The notes beneath the pieces are model-generated. The model was given only the letters and a program-made list of their open reading frames with translations. It was not told the origin of the DNA and made no database searches. DNA of 64,000 bases from Terriglobia bacterium (GTDB taxonomy: Bacteria > Acidobacteriota > Terriglobia > Bryobacterales > Bryobacteraceae): positions 1-64,000 of the forward strand of contig JAIQFS010000024.1 of NCBI GenBank assembly GCA_020073145.1, written 5' to 3'. Positions within the stretch are counted from its first letter, which is position 1; each line of letters starts with the position of its first letter. Position numbers and translations under genes: made by a program. Shown here one piece after another: positions 24,513 to 33,720 of this stretch.

Positions 24513-26003
24513 TTGTCATTACTTCTGCTCGACAGAGCACAACAGGGCCATACCAATTTTCGACTCAGCGACGGCACGGCGGCTTGCCGGTACGGGTCCA
24601 CCGAAGGGATCCTGCCGGCCCGCGCGCCCGAACCCGGCGAGCAGTACCGCTTCCACTTCGACATGAGCAAGTGCATTGGGTGCAAATGCTGCGAAGTGGC
24701 CTGCTCGGAGCAAAACGCCAACCCGGTGGAGCGGAGCTGGCGGCGGGTGGGCGAAATTGAAGGCGGCTCCTATCCCTTCACGCAGCGCTTCTACCTATCG
24801 ATGGGATGCAACCACTGCCTGGATGCGGCCTGCCTGCGGGGCTGCCCGGTGGATGCCTATCACAAGGATGAAGCCACCGGGATTGTGTTGCACAGCGCCG
24901 ACACCTGCATCGGCTGCCAGTACTGCACGTGGAATTGCGCGTACGGCGTGCCGCAGTACAACCCGGAGCGGGGTGTGGTGGGCAAGTGCGACATGTGCCA
25001 CGGACGCCTGGCGGAGGGCCGCGAGCCGGCTTGCGCCAATGCCTGTCCGGAAGGCGCGATTCAAATCGAGCTGGTCAACATCGCGGAATGGCGCGCGGAT
25101 TACGCGGCCGCCAACGCACCCGGAATGCCGGCTGCGGAGTACACGGTTTCCACCACCAGGATCACACTGCCCGAGAACCTGTCCCCCAGCATGGAGAAGG
25201 CCGATTACCACCGGGTGAGGCCGGAACACCCGCACCTGCCGCTGGTCTTCATGCTGGTCTTCACGCAACTGGCGGTGGGCGCGTTCCTGTGCCTGCCGAT
25301 CTTCCAGGTCACGGGCATGGCCGCGATCGCGGCGCCGCTGGCGGTGGCCTTGCTGTCGCTCTCGTCTTCGATGTTTCATTTGGGGCGGCCGATCCACGCC
25401 TACCGCGCCCTCAAAATGTGGAAGCGCTCATGGCTGAGCCGGGAAGTGCTCGCGTTCACTCTCTTCGCCGGCGCGGCGCAGGCGTGCGCGCTGCTGCAAT
25501 TTCTGGGGTGGCCGGTGCGGCCCCTCGAGATCGGCACGGCGCTCATCGGGCTGACCGGCATCACGGCGAGCGCCTTCATTTACCTGGTTCCGGCGCGTCC
25601 GGCCTGGAACAGCAAGCATACTGTGATTGATTTCCATTTGACCGCGTGGCTGCTGGGACCTCTCTTCCTGGCCGCGCTGGGAGCGCCGGTGGCGCCCTGG
25701 CTCACGCTGGTCGCGGCGTCGGCCCAACTGCTGAACCTGGTGGCGCGACTGATCGAGCTCACGTGCTCGGACGAATTCGAGCTGCGGGCTTCCGCCCGCC
25801 TGCTGGGCAACGATCTCAAAAACCTGCTCACCATCCGTCTGGTGCTGCTGATCGGCGGTGGGGTGGCGCTGCCGCTGCTCCATTTGCCGGCGGCTGCTCT
25901 GCTGGTGGCGACGGCGGGCGAACTGCTCAGCCGCTACCTGTTCTTTGTCTCGGTGGTGCCGCACAACATGGCGGCATCATTCCTGCGCAAGGAGGCTGCG
26001 TGA
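24513..26003 (+). CDS. DmsB-DmsC type fusion: 4x[4Fe-4S] subunit with membrane anchor
   Basis: A 496-residue fusion. Residues about 50-205 hold four ferredoxin-type clusters: CIGCKCCEVAC (from Cys54), CNHC...CLRGC, CIGCQYCTWNC and CDMC...CANAC, as in DmsB. Residues about 235-490 form about eight transmembrane helices of the DmsC quinol-oxidising anchor type (PEHPHLPLVFMLVFTQLAVGAF; SSSMFHLGRPIHAYRAL). It should pass electrons from membrane quinol to the molybdoenzyme encoded next. The start is TTG with a GGGGGA just upstream, so initiation may be weak. GTG of the next gene overlaps its stop. First gene of the nitrate operon. Confidence 0.87.
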   Translation: MSLLLLDRAQQGHTNFRLSDGTAACRYGSTEGILPARAPEPGEQYRFHFDMSKCIGCKCCEVACSEQNANPVERSWRRVGEIEGGSYPFTQRFYLSMGCNHCLDAACLRGCPVDAYHKDEATGIVLHSADTCIGCQYCTWNCAYGVPQYNPERGVVGKCDMCHGRLAEGREPACANACPEGAIQIELVNIAEWRADYAAANAPGMPAAEYTVSTTRITLPENLSPSMEKADYHRVRPEHPHLPLVFMLVFTQLAVGAFLCLPIFQVTGMAAIAAPLAVALLSLSSSMFHLGRPIHAYRALKMWKRSWLSREVLAFTLFAGAAQACALLQFLGWPVRPLEIGTALIGLTGITASAFIYLVPARPAWNSKHTVIDFHLTAWLLGPLFLAALGAPVAPWLTLVAASAQLLNLVARLIELTCSDEFELRASARLLGNDLKNLLTIRLVLLIGGGVALPLLHLPAAALLVATAGELLSRYLFFVSVVPHNMAASFLRKEAA

Positions 26004-28168
26004 ACGTCAAGCGCCTGCTCGGGCTGGACATTCTCTCCGAGCGCTATGCCTACGAACACGACCCGACCTTCGGGTGGGTCTCTTCGACGCGCGCGGCGGA
26101 GCGCTGGGTGCCGACGACCTGCGGTTATTGCTCGGTGGGTTGCGGCATTCTGATCGGCGTCAAAGAGAACCGCGCGGTGGCGGTGCGCGGCAACCCGGAC
26201 CACCCCGTGAACCGCGGAAAGCTCTGCCCCAAGGGACTCTCCGAGCATCACACGTTGAGCGCCGCGACCCGCGCGAAGCACCCATTGCTTCGCAAAAACG
26301 GCAAGCTCACGCAGGTGAGTTGGGACGAGGCGCTCGACACCATGGTGGCGCGCTTTCGCGAGACCCAGGAGAAGCACGGCTGCGACGCGCTGGGGGTTCT
26401 CGGCACCGGACAGCTGGTCACGGAAGAGTTCTACACGCTGGGCAAGCTGGTGCAGCTCGGCTTCGGCACCAGGAATTACGACGGCAACACCACGCTCTGC
26501 ATGGCGAGCGCGGTTTCCGGCTACAAGCGTTCCTTCGGCAGCGATGGACCGCCCGGATCTTACGAAGATCTGGAGAAGGCCGACGTGATTCTACTGCTGG
26601 GGGCGAACATCGCGGAGAATCATCCGATCCTGTGCGCGCGCCTGGAGCGCAACAGCAAGGCCACGGTGATTGTGGCCGACCCGCGCGTCACCAAGACGGC
26701 GATGCTCGCCGACATTTATTTGCCGCTCAAGCCGCGCACCGATATCGCGCTCCTGAACGGCATCGCTCACATTTTGATTCGCGACGGACTGATCGACCGC
26801 GGCTACATCGACGCGCACACCACGGGCTTCGTTGAACTGGAAGCGTTCGTCAGCCGGTTCACTCCGGAGCACGTGGCGGGAATCACGGGCCTTTCCGCCG
26901 ATCAGATCGAACGCACGGCCCTGCTCTACGGGCGGGCGAAGGCGGCGTTCATCGGCTGGACGATGGGGGTCAACCACTCCACGCAGGGCACCGAGACGGT
27001 GAACGCGATCAACAATCTGGCGCTGCTGACCGGCCAGATCGGCAAGCCGGGCGGGGCGCCGTTCTCCATCACCGGCCAGTGCAACGCCATGGGAACGCGC
27101 GAGACCGGCTTCACCTCGAGCCTGCCCGGCTATCGCAAATTCGAAAGCGAGCAGGATCGCAACGAGCTGGCGGGGCTGTGGAACATCGATCCGGCCCGCA
27201 TCCCGACGTCGCGCGGACTGGCCTATCCGGACATCATCGAAGCCGCGCTGGGAAAGCGCATTCGGGCGCTGTGGATTATCGCGACGAACCCGGTGGTGTC
27301 CTTCCCGAATTTCAGCGTGTTGAAGCAGTCGCTGGAAGGCCTGGATTTTCTGGTGGTGCAGGACGGGTTCCATCCGACACCGACCACGGAACTGGCGGAC
27401 CTGGTTCTGCCGGCGGCCATCTGGGGCGAGAAAGAGGGTACGTACACCAACTCCGAGCGGCGAGTGAGCAAGGTGAATCGCGCAGTGGATCCACCAGCGG
27501 AAGCACGCAGCGATTTCGACATCTTCCTGGATGTGGCCGGCCGGCTGGGCGTGCGCGAGGAATTGTTTCCGGGATGGAGCAGCACGCGGGACGCGTTTGA
27601 GGAGTGGCGGCGGGTTTCCGCCGGCCGCCTCTGCGACTACAGCGGGTTCACGTGGGAAGCGATTGAGGGCTCCGGCGGCCTGCAGTGGGGCGGCGCGCGT
27701 TTGTATGAGGACGGCACATTCCCAAGCGCCGACGGGAAGGCGCGATTGTTCAACATCGAGTGGCAGCCGTTTCCGGAGCAGCCGAACCGCGAGTTTCCGT
27801 TCGTTCTCAACACCGGCCGGACGGTGGAACATTGGCATACGCGGACCAAGACCGGGGCCGTGGCCGCGTTGCAGACGCTTTCGCCGCGAGCGTGGCTGGA
27901 GATGAATCCGCGGGACGCGAATCGTTTGCGGCTCAAGCCCCATGACCGGGTCTCGATCATTTCTCCGCGGAACCGCGTGGATGGAGTGGAGTTGCGGGTA
28001 ACGGAAATCGTCGCGCCGGGGCAGGTGTTCATGCCGTTTCACTTTGTCGAGACCAATTCGAACCTGGTGACGCAGAGCGCGTTCGACCCGATCTCGCGCG
28101 AACCGAATTTTAAACAATGCGCCGTGCAAGTAGAGCGCACGGAGGGAATGACGTCATGGAAGAGCTAG
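26000..28168 (+). CDS. nasA: NasA-like assimilatory nitrate reductase, molybdopterin subunit
   Basis: A 722-residue bis-MGD molybdoenzyme. After a 40-residue lead, the [4Fe-4S] ligands are Cys41, Cys44, Cys48 and Cys76 (the usual Cx2Cx3Cx27C), followed by GTGQLVTEEFY, DGNTTLCMASAV with the likely Mo-ligand Cys167, and SFGSDGPPGSYEDLEKADV. The C-terminal dinucleotide-binding domain begins near NREFPFVLNTGRTVEHWHT. There is no Tat signal, so it should act in the cytoplasm and reduce nitrate to nitrite. The GTG start overlaps the previous stop and has AAGGAGG four bases upstream. Nitrate specificity rests on resemblance to NasA/NarB and on the following nirBD and narK genes. Confidence 0.86.
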   Translation: MNVKRLLGLDILSERYAYEHDPTFGWVSSTRAAERWVPTTCGYCSVGCGILIGVKENRAVAVRGNPDHPVNRGKLCPKGLSEHHTLSAATRAKHPLLRKNGKLTQVSWDEALDTMVARFRETQEKHGCDALGVLGTGQLVTEEFYTLGKLVQLGFGTRNYDGNTTLCMASAVSGYKRSFGSDGPPGSYEDLEKADVILLLGANIAENHPILCARLERNSKATVIVADPRVTKTAMLADIYLPLKPRTDIALLNGIAHILIRDGLIDRGYIDAHTTGFVELEAFVSRFTPEHVAGITGLSADQIERTALLYGRAKAAFIGWTMGVNHSTQGTETVNAINNLALLTGQIGKPGGAPFSITGQCNAMGTRETGFTSSLPGYRKFESEQDRNELAGLWNIDPARIPTSRGLAYPDIIEAALGKRIRALWIIATNPVVSFPNFSVLKQSLEGLDFLVVQDGFHPTPTTELADLVLPAAIWGEKEGTYTNSERRVSKVNRAVDPPAEARSDFDIFLDVAGRLGVREELFPGWSSTRDAFEEWRRVSAGRLCDYSGFTWEAIEGSGGLQWGGARLYEDGTFPSADGKARLFNIEWQPFPEQPNREFPFVLNTGRTVEHWHTRTKTGAVAALQTLSPRAWLEMNPRDANRLRLKPHDRVSIISPRNRVDGVELRVTEIVAPGQVFMPFHFVETNSNLVTQSAFDPISREPNFKQCAVQVERTEGMTSWKS

Positions 28169-30561
28169 TCATCATCGGCAATGGGATGGCGGGGGTGGCC
28201 TGCCTGGAGCAGATTCTCAAACACGCTCCGAAGTTCAACATCACGGTTTTCGGCGATGAGACCCACGCCAACTACAACCGCATCCTGCTGTCTTCGGTGC
28301 TGGCGGGGGAGCGGGCGGCCGACGATATCACCATCAACAGCATGGAGTGGTATCAGCAGAACAATGTCGGGCTGCGGTTGGGCGTGCGCGTGACCGACAT
28401 CGATCCGGTGAACCGCACTCTTACCGGCGATGACCGCAGCGTGACTTCCTATGACAAGCTGCTGATCGCCACTGGCAGCAACGCCTTCCTTCCGCCCATC
28501 AGCGGGCTGGACAAGGAGAACGTCTTCACCTTCCGGAACCTGGACGATACGCGGGCGATTCTGCAAGCCGCGCGGCCGGGTCTCAAGGCGGTGGTGATCG
28601 GCGGCGGCTTGCTGGGGCTCGAAGCCGCGCGCGGCCTGCAGGCGCAAGGCTGCAACACGACGGTGGTCCATCTGCTCGAGACTCTCATGAACCTGCAGCT
28701 CGACATGACGGGCGGCGAATACCTGCAGCAGAAGATGGAGCAGATCGGCGTGCAGGTGCTGACCAGCCGCGTGACGCAGAGGCTGCTCGGCAACGGGCGG
28801 GTGGAAGGGCTGGAATTCGCCAACGGCGAGCTGCTGGAAGCCGATATCGTGGTGATCGCAGCGGGTATCCGGCCGAATGCCGAACTGGGCCGGAAGGCCG
28901 GAGTGACGGTGAACCGAGGGATTGTGGTGAACGATTACATGGAGACCACGGACCCGCGCGTGTTCGCCGTGGGCGAATGCGTGGAGCATCGCGGACAGGT
29001 GTATGGGCTGGTGGCGCCGCTGCTCGACCAGGGCAAGGTGCTGGCCGCGACGATCACCGGCAACAAAGGCCCGACCTTCGAAGGCTGGAAGCCGGCCGCC
29101 AAACTCAAGGTGATGGGGGTGGATGTGTTCTCGGCCGGAGAGGTCGAGGAGACGCCGGACACGCACGCGGTGCGGTATGAAGATCCGGCACTAGGCGTTT
29201 ACAAGAAGCTGATCATTCGCGAGAACCGCCTGGCGGGGGTAGTGCTGGTGGGCGACGCGGCCGATAGCGGCCGTTACCTGGAATGGCTGCGCACGAATGC
29301 CGACCTGCTGGTGCGGAGAAAGAGTCTGCTGTTTCCAGAGCCGGTGGCCGACCACGGACAGACCGTCGCGGAGATCCCGGACAGCGAGACCGTGTGCGGG
29401 TGCATGGGGGTCACCAAGGGCACCATCATCGCGGCGATCCACGAAAAAGGGATCCGCACTCTGGCCCAACTGAAGGAGTCGACGCGCGCTTCCGCCGGCT
29501 GCGGGAGCTGCACGAGCACCTGCCAGCAGCTGCTCAAAGCGGTGGCCCCCGAATTCGAGGAGGAGGGCAAGAAGGTCCTCTGCGGCTGCTTGCCCTTCAC
29601 CCAGGAAAACCTGCGCGAGATCATTCACACCCAGAAGATTAAGAGCGTGCAGGACGTGCTGGACGTCTACGGAAACGGGGAAGGCTGCGAAATCTGCAAG
29701 CCGGCGCTGAGCTACCTGGTGGACGTGGTGTGGTGCGGAGAGCACTCCGAAGACCGCTCGGCGCGGTTCATCAATGATCGCGTTCACGCCAATATCCAGC
29801 GCGACGGAACGTTCTCGGTGGTGCCGCGGATGCGCGGCGGCGTGACGTCCCCGGCTGAGTTACGGAAGATCGCGGACGTGGCGGAGAAGTACAAAGTGAA
29901 GATGGTAAAGGTGACCGGGAGCCAACGCATCGACCTGTTGGGCGTGAACAAAGCAGACCTGCCGGCCATTTGGGCCGAGCTCGGCATGCCTTCCGGCCAA
30001 GCCTACACCAAAGGCGTGCGCATGGTGAAGACCTGCGTGGGCACGGAGTTCTGCCGCTTCGGCGTGCAGGACGCCGTCCACACCGGGATTGAACTGGAAC
30101 GGCGCCTGGAGAACCTCTACACGCCGCACAAAACCAAGATGGGGGTGACCGGATGCCCGCGCAACTGCGCCGAGGTGACGGTCAAGGATATCGGGCTGGT
30201 GGGACAGGAAGGGAGCTGGCAGGTGGTAGTGGGCGGCGCGGCCGGCAAGCACGTGCGGAAGGCCGATTTGCTGATTACGGTGGAAGCCACCGAGGAAGCG
30301 TTGAACGCGGCGATGCTGTTCTTCCAGTACTACAGGGAGAACGCCAACTACCTGGAGCGCACCTACGACTTCGTCGAGCGGCTGGGGATCGAGAAGGTTC
30401 GCAAAGAGACCGTCTACGCGCCGGAGAAGCAAAAAAAGGCGCTGCTGCGGCGGCTGCAAAAGTCCAAGGCGCTCTCGCAGGACGCCTGGCTGGAGCGGTC
30501 CAAGCCGGTGCATCCGACGCAGTTCGTACAGATTCAGCCGATGGAGGCCTATATCCAATGA
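28156..30561 (+). CDS. nirB: Nitrite reductase [NAD(P)H] large subunit
   Basis: An 801-residue cytoplasmic enzyme reducing nitrite to ammonium. Domains in order: FAD/NAD(P)-binding pyridine nucleotide-disulphide oxidoreductase (1-285; IGNGMAG and VVIGGGLLGLEAARG), BFD-like [2Fe-2S] region (VCGCMGVTKGTI near 413, CGSC), a second BFD-like module (LCGCLPFTQ near 476, CEIC), a nitrite/sulphite reductase ferredoxin-like half domain and the sirohaem/[4Fe-4S] domain with Cys627, Cys633, Cys667 and Cys671 (TCVGTEFC, CPRNC). The length is normal for NirB. It starts inside the 3' end of the nitrate reductase gene with GGAGGG nine bases ahead. Confidence 0.95.
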   Translation: MEELVIIGNGMAGVACLEQILKHAPKFNITVFGDETHANYNRILLSSVLAGERAADDITINSMEWYQQNNVGLRLGVRVTDIDPVNRTLTGDDRSVTSYDKLLIATGSNAFLPPISGLDKENVFTFRNLDDTRAILQAARPGLKAVVIGGGLLGLEAARGLQAQGCNTTVVHLLETLMNLQLDMTGGEYLQQKMEQIGVQVLTSRVTQRLLGNGRVEGLEFANGELLEADIVVIAAGIRPNAELGRKAGVTVNRGIVVNDYMETTDPRVFAVGECVEHRGQVYGLVAPLLDQGKVLAATITGNKGPTFEGWKPAAKLKVMGVDVFSAGEVEETPDTHAVRYEDPALGVYKKLIIRENRLAGVVLVGDAADSGRYLEWLRTNADLLVRRKSLLFPEPVADHGQTVAEIPDSETVCGCMGVTKGTIIAAIHEKGIRTLAQLKESTRASAGCGSCTSTCQQLLKAVAPEFEEEGKKVLCGCLPFTQENLREIIHTQKIKSVQDVLDVYGNGEGCEICKPALSYLVDVVWCGEHSEDRSARFINDRVHANIQRDGTFSVVPRMRGGVTSPAELRKIADVAEKYKVKMVKVTGSQRIDLLGVNKADLPAIWAELGMPSGQAYTKGVRMVKTCVGTEFCRFGVQDAVHTGIELERRLENLYTPHKTKMGVTGCPRNCAEVTVKDIGLVGQEGSWQVVVGGAAGKHVRKADLLITVEATEEALNAAMLFFQYYRENANYLERTYDFVERLGIEKVRKETVYAPEKQKKALLRRLQKSKALSQDAWLERSKPVHPTQFVQIQPMEAYIQ

Positions 30562-30890
30562 AGTGGATTCGCGTAACGACTACCGAAAATATTCCTTTGC
30601 GCGAAGGGCGCAGCGTGCGCATCGGCGACGAGGAGATTGCCATTTTCAACCTGGGCGACCGATACATGGCGGTCGATAATTCCTGCCCGCATCGCGGCGG
30701 GCCGCTGTGCGACGGCATTGTTTCCGGAGACACCGTGGTTTGCCCACTGCACGGCTGGAAGATCTCGCTCGAAACGGGCGAGGTGGTGAAACCCGATGTC
30801 TGCGTCAAAGTCGGAACCTACCCCGTGTCCGTAGAGGACGGTGTGATCTCCGTCCAGTACAGCAAGCGCGACGAAGAAAAAGCCGCGTAG
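30558..30890 (+). CDS. nirD: Nitrite reductase [NAD(P)H] small subunit, Rieske type
   Basis: A 110-residue partner of NirB. The Rieske [2Fe-2S] ligands are Cys43-x-His45 and Cys62-x2-His65 in CPHRGGPLC and CPLHGWK, spaced by 16 residues as usual. The ATG overlaps the nirB stop (ATGA), so the two are coupled and made in similar amounts. The ligands are complete, unlike some NirD proteins that have lost the cluster. Confidence 0.93.
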   Translation: MKWIRVTTTENIPLREGRSVRIGDEEIAIFNLGDRYMAVDNSCPHRGGPLCDGIVSGDTVVCPLHGWKISLETGEVVKPDVCVKVGTYPVSVEDGVISVQYSKRDEEKAA

Positions 30891-30894
30891 CGAG

Positions 30895-30914
30895 GGGCAG
30901 GCTTGAGCCTGCCC
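30895..30914. repeat. GGGCAGGC palindromic intergenic repeat, copy 2
   Basis: GGGCAGGCT and AGCCTGCCC, nine perfect pairs around TG, lie between nirD and narK. There is no U tract, so it is not a classical terminator, though it could stabilise or attenuate the transcript inside the operon. Related copies exist at 22161 and 44481. Confidence 0.75.
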
Positions 30915-30942
30915 GCTTGAATCACAAAAGAAAGGTCGAGTC

Positions 30943-32187
30943 ATGTCACTGAAAGATTTCCGAAGGGCGGGCCATGCCCCGACGCTGGCGTCGGCGTTCT
31001 TGTACTTCGACGTCAGCTTCATGGTGTGGGTAATTCTCGGCCCGTTGGGGCCCTTTCTGGGAGAGAGCCTGAGGCTGAGCGCGTCTCAAAAGGGCTTTCT
31101 CACGGCGGTGCCGCTGCTCGGCGGATCGTTCTTCCGCATCCTGCTGGGCCTGATGACGGAGCGCATCGGCGGCAAGCGAACGGGGCTGATTGGCCTGAGC
31201 CTGACGCTGGTTCCGCTGCTGATCGCCTGGCAATGGGCCTCGGGGTATGGGGAGTTTCTGGGGGTCGGTCTGCTGCTCGGCATCGCGGGGGCCAGCTTCG
31301 CGGCGGCGCTGCCGCTCGCCAGCGGCTGGTATCCACCCGAATATCAGGGCCTGGCGATGGGGATTGCCGGCGCGGGCAACTCCGGGACCTTGTTAGCCAC
31401 GCTGTTCGCTCCACGGCTGGCGCAGGCGTTCGGCTGGAGGAGCGTCTTCGGTATCGCCATGATTCCGGTTTGCCTGGTGTGGATCTTCTTCGTGGTCATG
31501 GCCAAAGACGCGCCCGTGCGACGTCCGACCTACCGCTGGCGCGATTATGCGGCAGTTTTCGCCCAGCCCGACACCGCGTGGTTTTGTCTGATCTACAGCA
31601 TCACGTTCGGCGGGTTCTCCGGCCTGGCCAGCTACCTTTCGATCTTCTACCACGACCAGTACGGCCTCACCAAAGTGCAAGCCGGCGATCTGACCACGCT
31701 AGTAGTGGTCTTCGGCAGCTTTTTGCGCCCGGTGGGCGGCTTGCTTTCCGACCGCATCGGTGGCGTGCGCATGCTGCAGGTGCTGCTGGGCGGCGTCGCC
31801 TTGTGCATGGCGGCCGTGGGCACGCTTCCGCCGGTGGCGGCGGCCGTCGCACTTCTGGTCCTCATCATGGCGATGCTAGGCATGGGGAATGGCGCGGTGT
31901 TTCAACTGGTGCCGCAGCGCTTTCCCACTCAAGTGGGGATGCTCACCGGCATTGTGGGAGCGGCCGGAGGGCTGGGCGGATTCCTGCTGCCCTCGCTGCT
32001 GGGCACGATGAAGCAAGCGACGGGCAGCTATGGTCTGGGCTTCGCGGTCTTCGCCGCCGGCGCCGGGTGCGCTCTGGTGGCGCTGCTCGCGCTGCGGCAG
32101 AATTGGCGCCGGACCTGGCCTCGGGAATCGGTGGTGCGCGCGGGGCTGGCGCCGTTGGAAGATGCGGCCGTGGCCGCGGGAGATTAG
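30943..32187 (+). CDS. narK: NarK/NasA-type nitrate/nitrite MFS transporter
   Basis: A 414-residue inner membrane permease with about 12 helices. NNP-family features are present: FLYFDVSFMVWVILGPLG at the start, LGLMTERIGGKRTGL as motif A, and the Gly-rich nitrate signature GIAGAGNSGTLLA in helix 5 with a second Gly-rich helix GIVGAAGGLGGFLLP. It should import nitrate (or exchange it for nitrite). Between nirD and the porin gene on the same strand, so part of the operon. Confidence 0.9.
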   Translation: MSLKDFRRAGHAPTLASAFLYFDVSFMVWVILGPLGPFLGESLRLSASQKGFLTAVPLLGGSFFRILLGLMTERIGGKRTGLIGLSLTLVPLLIAWQWASGYGEFLGVGLLLGIAGASFAAALPLASGWYPPEYQGLAMGIAGAGNSGTLLATLFAPRLAQAFGWRSVFGIAMIPVCLVWIFFVVMAKDAPVRRPTYRWRDYAAVFAQPDTAWFCLIYSITFGGFSGLASYLSIFYHDQYGLTKVQAGDLTTLVVVFGSFLRPVGGLLSDRIGGVRMLQVLLGGVALCMAAVGTLPPVAAAVALLVLIMAMLGMGNGAVFQLVPQRFPTQVGMLTGIVGAAGGLGGFLLPSLLGTMKQATGSYGLGFAVFAAGAGCALVALLALRQNWRRTWPRESVVRAGLAPLEDAAVAAGD

Positions 32188-32217
32188 AGCCAGACTGCAC
32201 CGCACAGGGAGAGATTT

Positions 32218-33720
32218 ATGTTTCGACGACGATTGCCTGGAATGTGCCTGGCCGCGGTCTGCGCCGCCACCTGGATGCTTGGAGAGCCTCCCAGCCCGCC
32301 ACCGCAGGCGGGCGATGCTGCCGCCGCGCCCGCGCCCATCAAGATCGGAGGCATTACGGTAAGCGGCAGCTTCCGCACCCGGGAGGAAGACTGGAACTGG
32401 TTCAAGGGCGATACCGGCGACAACACGTACTTGTACTCGGGGAACCTGTTCCGGCTGGCGTTCTCTCAGTCGCTGGAGTCGGTGGACTGGCAACTGGAAT
32501 TGGGGGTTCCCTTCCTGCTGGCCTTGCCGGACCAGGCGGTGGCGGCGGGCACGCAGGGGCAACTTGGCTTGGGCGCCACCTACTACCTGTCCAACAGTAA
32601 GTCGCAGTATTCCGCCATGGTGTTCGCCAAACAGGGGTATGTGCGGTTCCACAACCTGGGAGGCAGCGCAGGGCAGAGCCTCAAGATCGGGCGCTTCGAG
32701 TTTCTCGATGGATCGGAAGTCACGCCCAAGAATGCGACGCTGGCGGCCCTCAAGCGCGACCGCGTGAACCAGCGGCTGATCGGCAACTTTGGCTGGGCGG
32801 ATGTGCAGCGCAGCTTCGATGGCATGCAATATCTGGATAGCCAGCCCGGGGGCACCTTCACGTTTGTGGGCGCCATTCCCACGCGCGGCGTTTTCCAGAC
32901 CAACGGGTGGGGCGAGACCAATACCGGTTTCGGCTATGCGGCGTACACCAAGCCGTGGGGCACGGGGGCGCACTCGGCGGAGACGCGCGCGATGGTCATC
33001 TACTATGACGACTGGCGTCCGGTGCTCAAGACGGACAATCGCCCGCTGGCCGCGCGGCGCGGCGACCTCGACAACATTCGCATCGAAACCTTCGGCGGCC
33101 ACCACCTGAGCGCGCTCACCACGAAAGCCGGGACGCTGGATTTGCTGGCCTGGGGAGTGGCCCAGACCGGCAACTGGGGCCGCCTCACGCAGCGCGCGTA
33201 TGCGGTGGATCTGGAAGGCGGGTTTCAACCGCGGATTCTCGCCAGGCTAAAACCGTGGCTACGCGGCGGCTACACCAACGGCTCCGGCGACGGCAACCCC
33301 AACGACCAGACGCACGGCACGTTCTTCCAGATTCTGCCCACGCCGCGCCCATTCGCGCGCTTCCCGTTCTTCAACATGGAGAACAACCGCGACCTGATGG
33401 GCGCGCTGATTCTGCGTCCTCACAAGAACGTCACCACGTCGAGCGAGTTCCACGCGCTGGCGCTGAGCAATCCGAATGACTTGTGGTATTCGGGCGGCGG
33501 CGCGTTTCAGCCCTGGACTTTCGGCTATACGGGCCGCGCGGCCGGCGGCGCGAAGTCGCTGGCCAACCTCTGGGACACCTCCGTGGAATGGCGTATGAGC
33601 CGAAGCATCACGGCGACGGGATACTTCGGCTACGCGAGCGGCCGCGCGGTGATGACAGCCATTTATCCGAAGGGCAAGAACGGATCCCTCGGGTATCTGG
33701 AAATGGCATACAAATTCTAG
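32218..33720 (+). CDS. Outer membrane porin-like protein of the nitrate operon
   Basis: A 500-residue protein with signal-like start (MFRRRLPGMCLAAVCAATWM) and Pro/Ala linker, then a beta-barrel: GGITVSGSFRTREEDWNWF, repeated short amphipathic strands and a C-terminal LEMAYKF ending in Phe. The layout (SLKIGRFEFLDGSE; GVFQTNGWGETNTGFGYAAY) resembles the alginate-export/AlgE-like porin family. It follows narK by 30 bases, so its likely job here is passage of nitrate or nitrite across the outer membrane (inference from context). Its stop shares CTAG with the stop of the convergent gene. Confidence 0.72.
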   Translation: MFRRRLPGMCLAAVCAATWMLGEPPSPPPQAGDAAAAPAPIKIGGITVSGSFRTREEDWNWFKGDTGDNTYLYSGNLFRLAFSQSLESVDWQLELGVPFLLALPDQAVAAGTQGQLGLGATYYLSNSKSQYSAMVFAKQGYVRFHNLGGSAGQSLKIGRFEFLDGSEVTPKNATLAALKRDRVNQRLIGNFGWADVQRSFDGMQYLDSQPGGTFTFVGAIPTRGVFQTNGWGETNTGFGYAAYTKPWGTGAHSAETRAMVIYYDDWRPVLKTDNRPLAARRGDLDNIRIETFGGHHLSALTTKAGTLDLLAWGVAQTGNWGRLTQRAYAVDLEGGFQPRILARLKPWLRGGYTNGSGDGNPNDQTHGTFFQILPTPRPFARFPFFNMENNRDLMGALILRPHKNVTTSSEFHALALSNPNDLWYSGGGAFQPWTFGYTGRAAGGAKSLANLWDTSVEWRMSRSITATGYFGYASGRAVMTAIYPKGKNGSLGYLEMAYKF

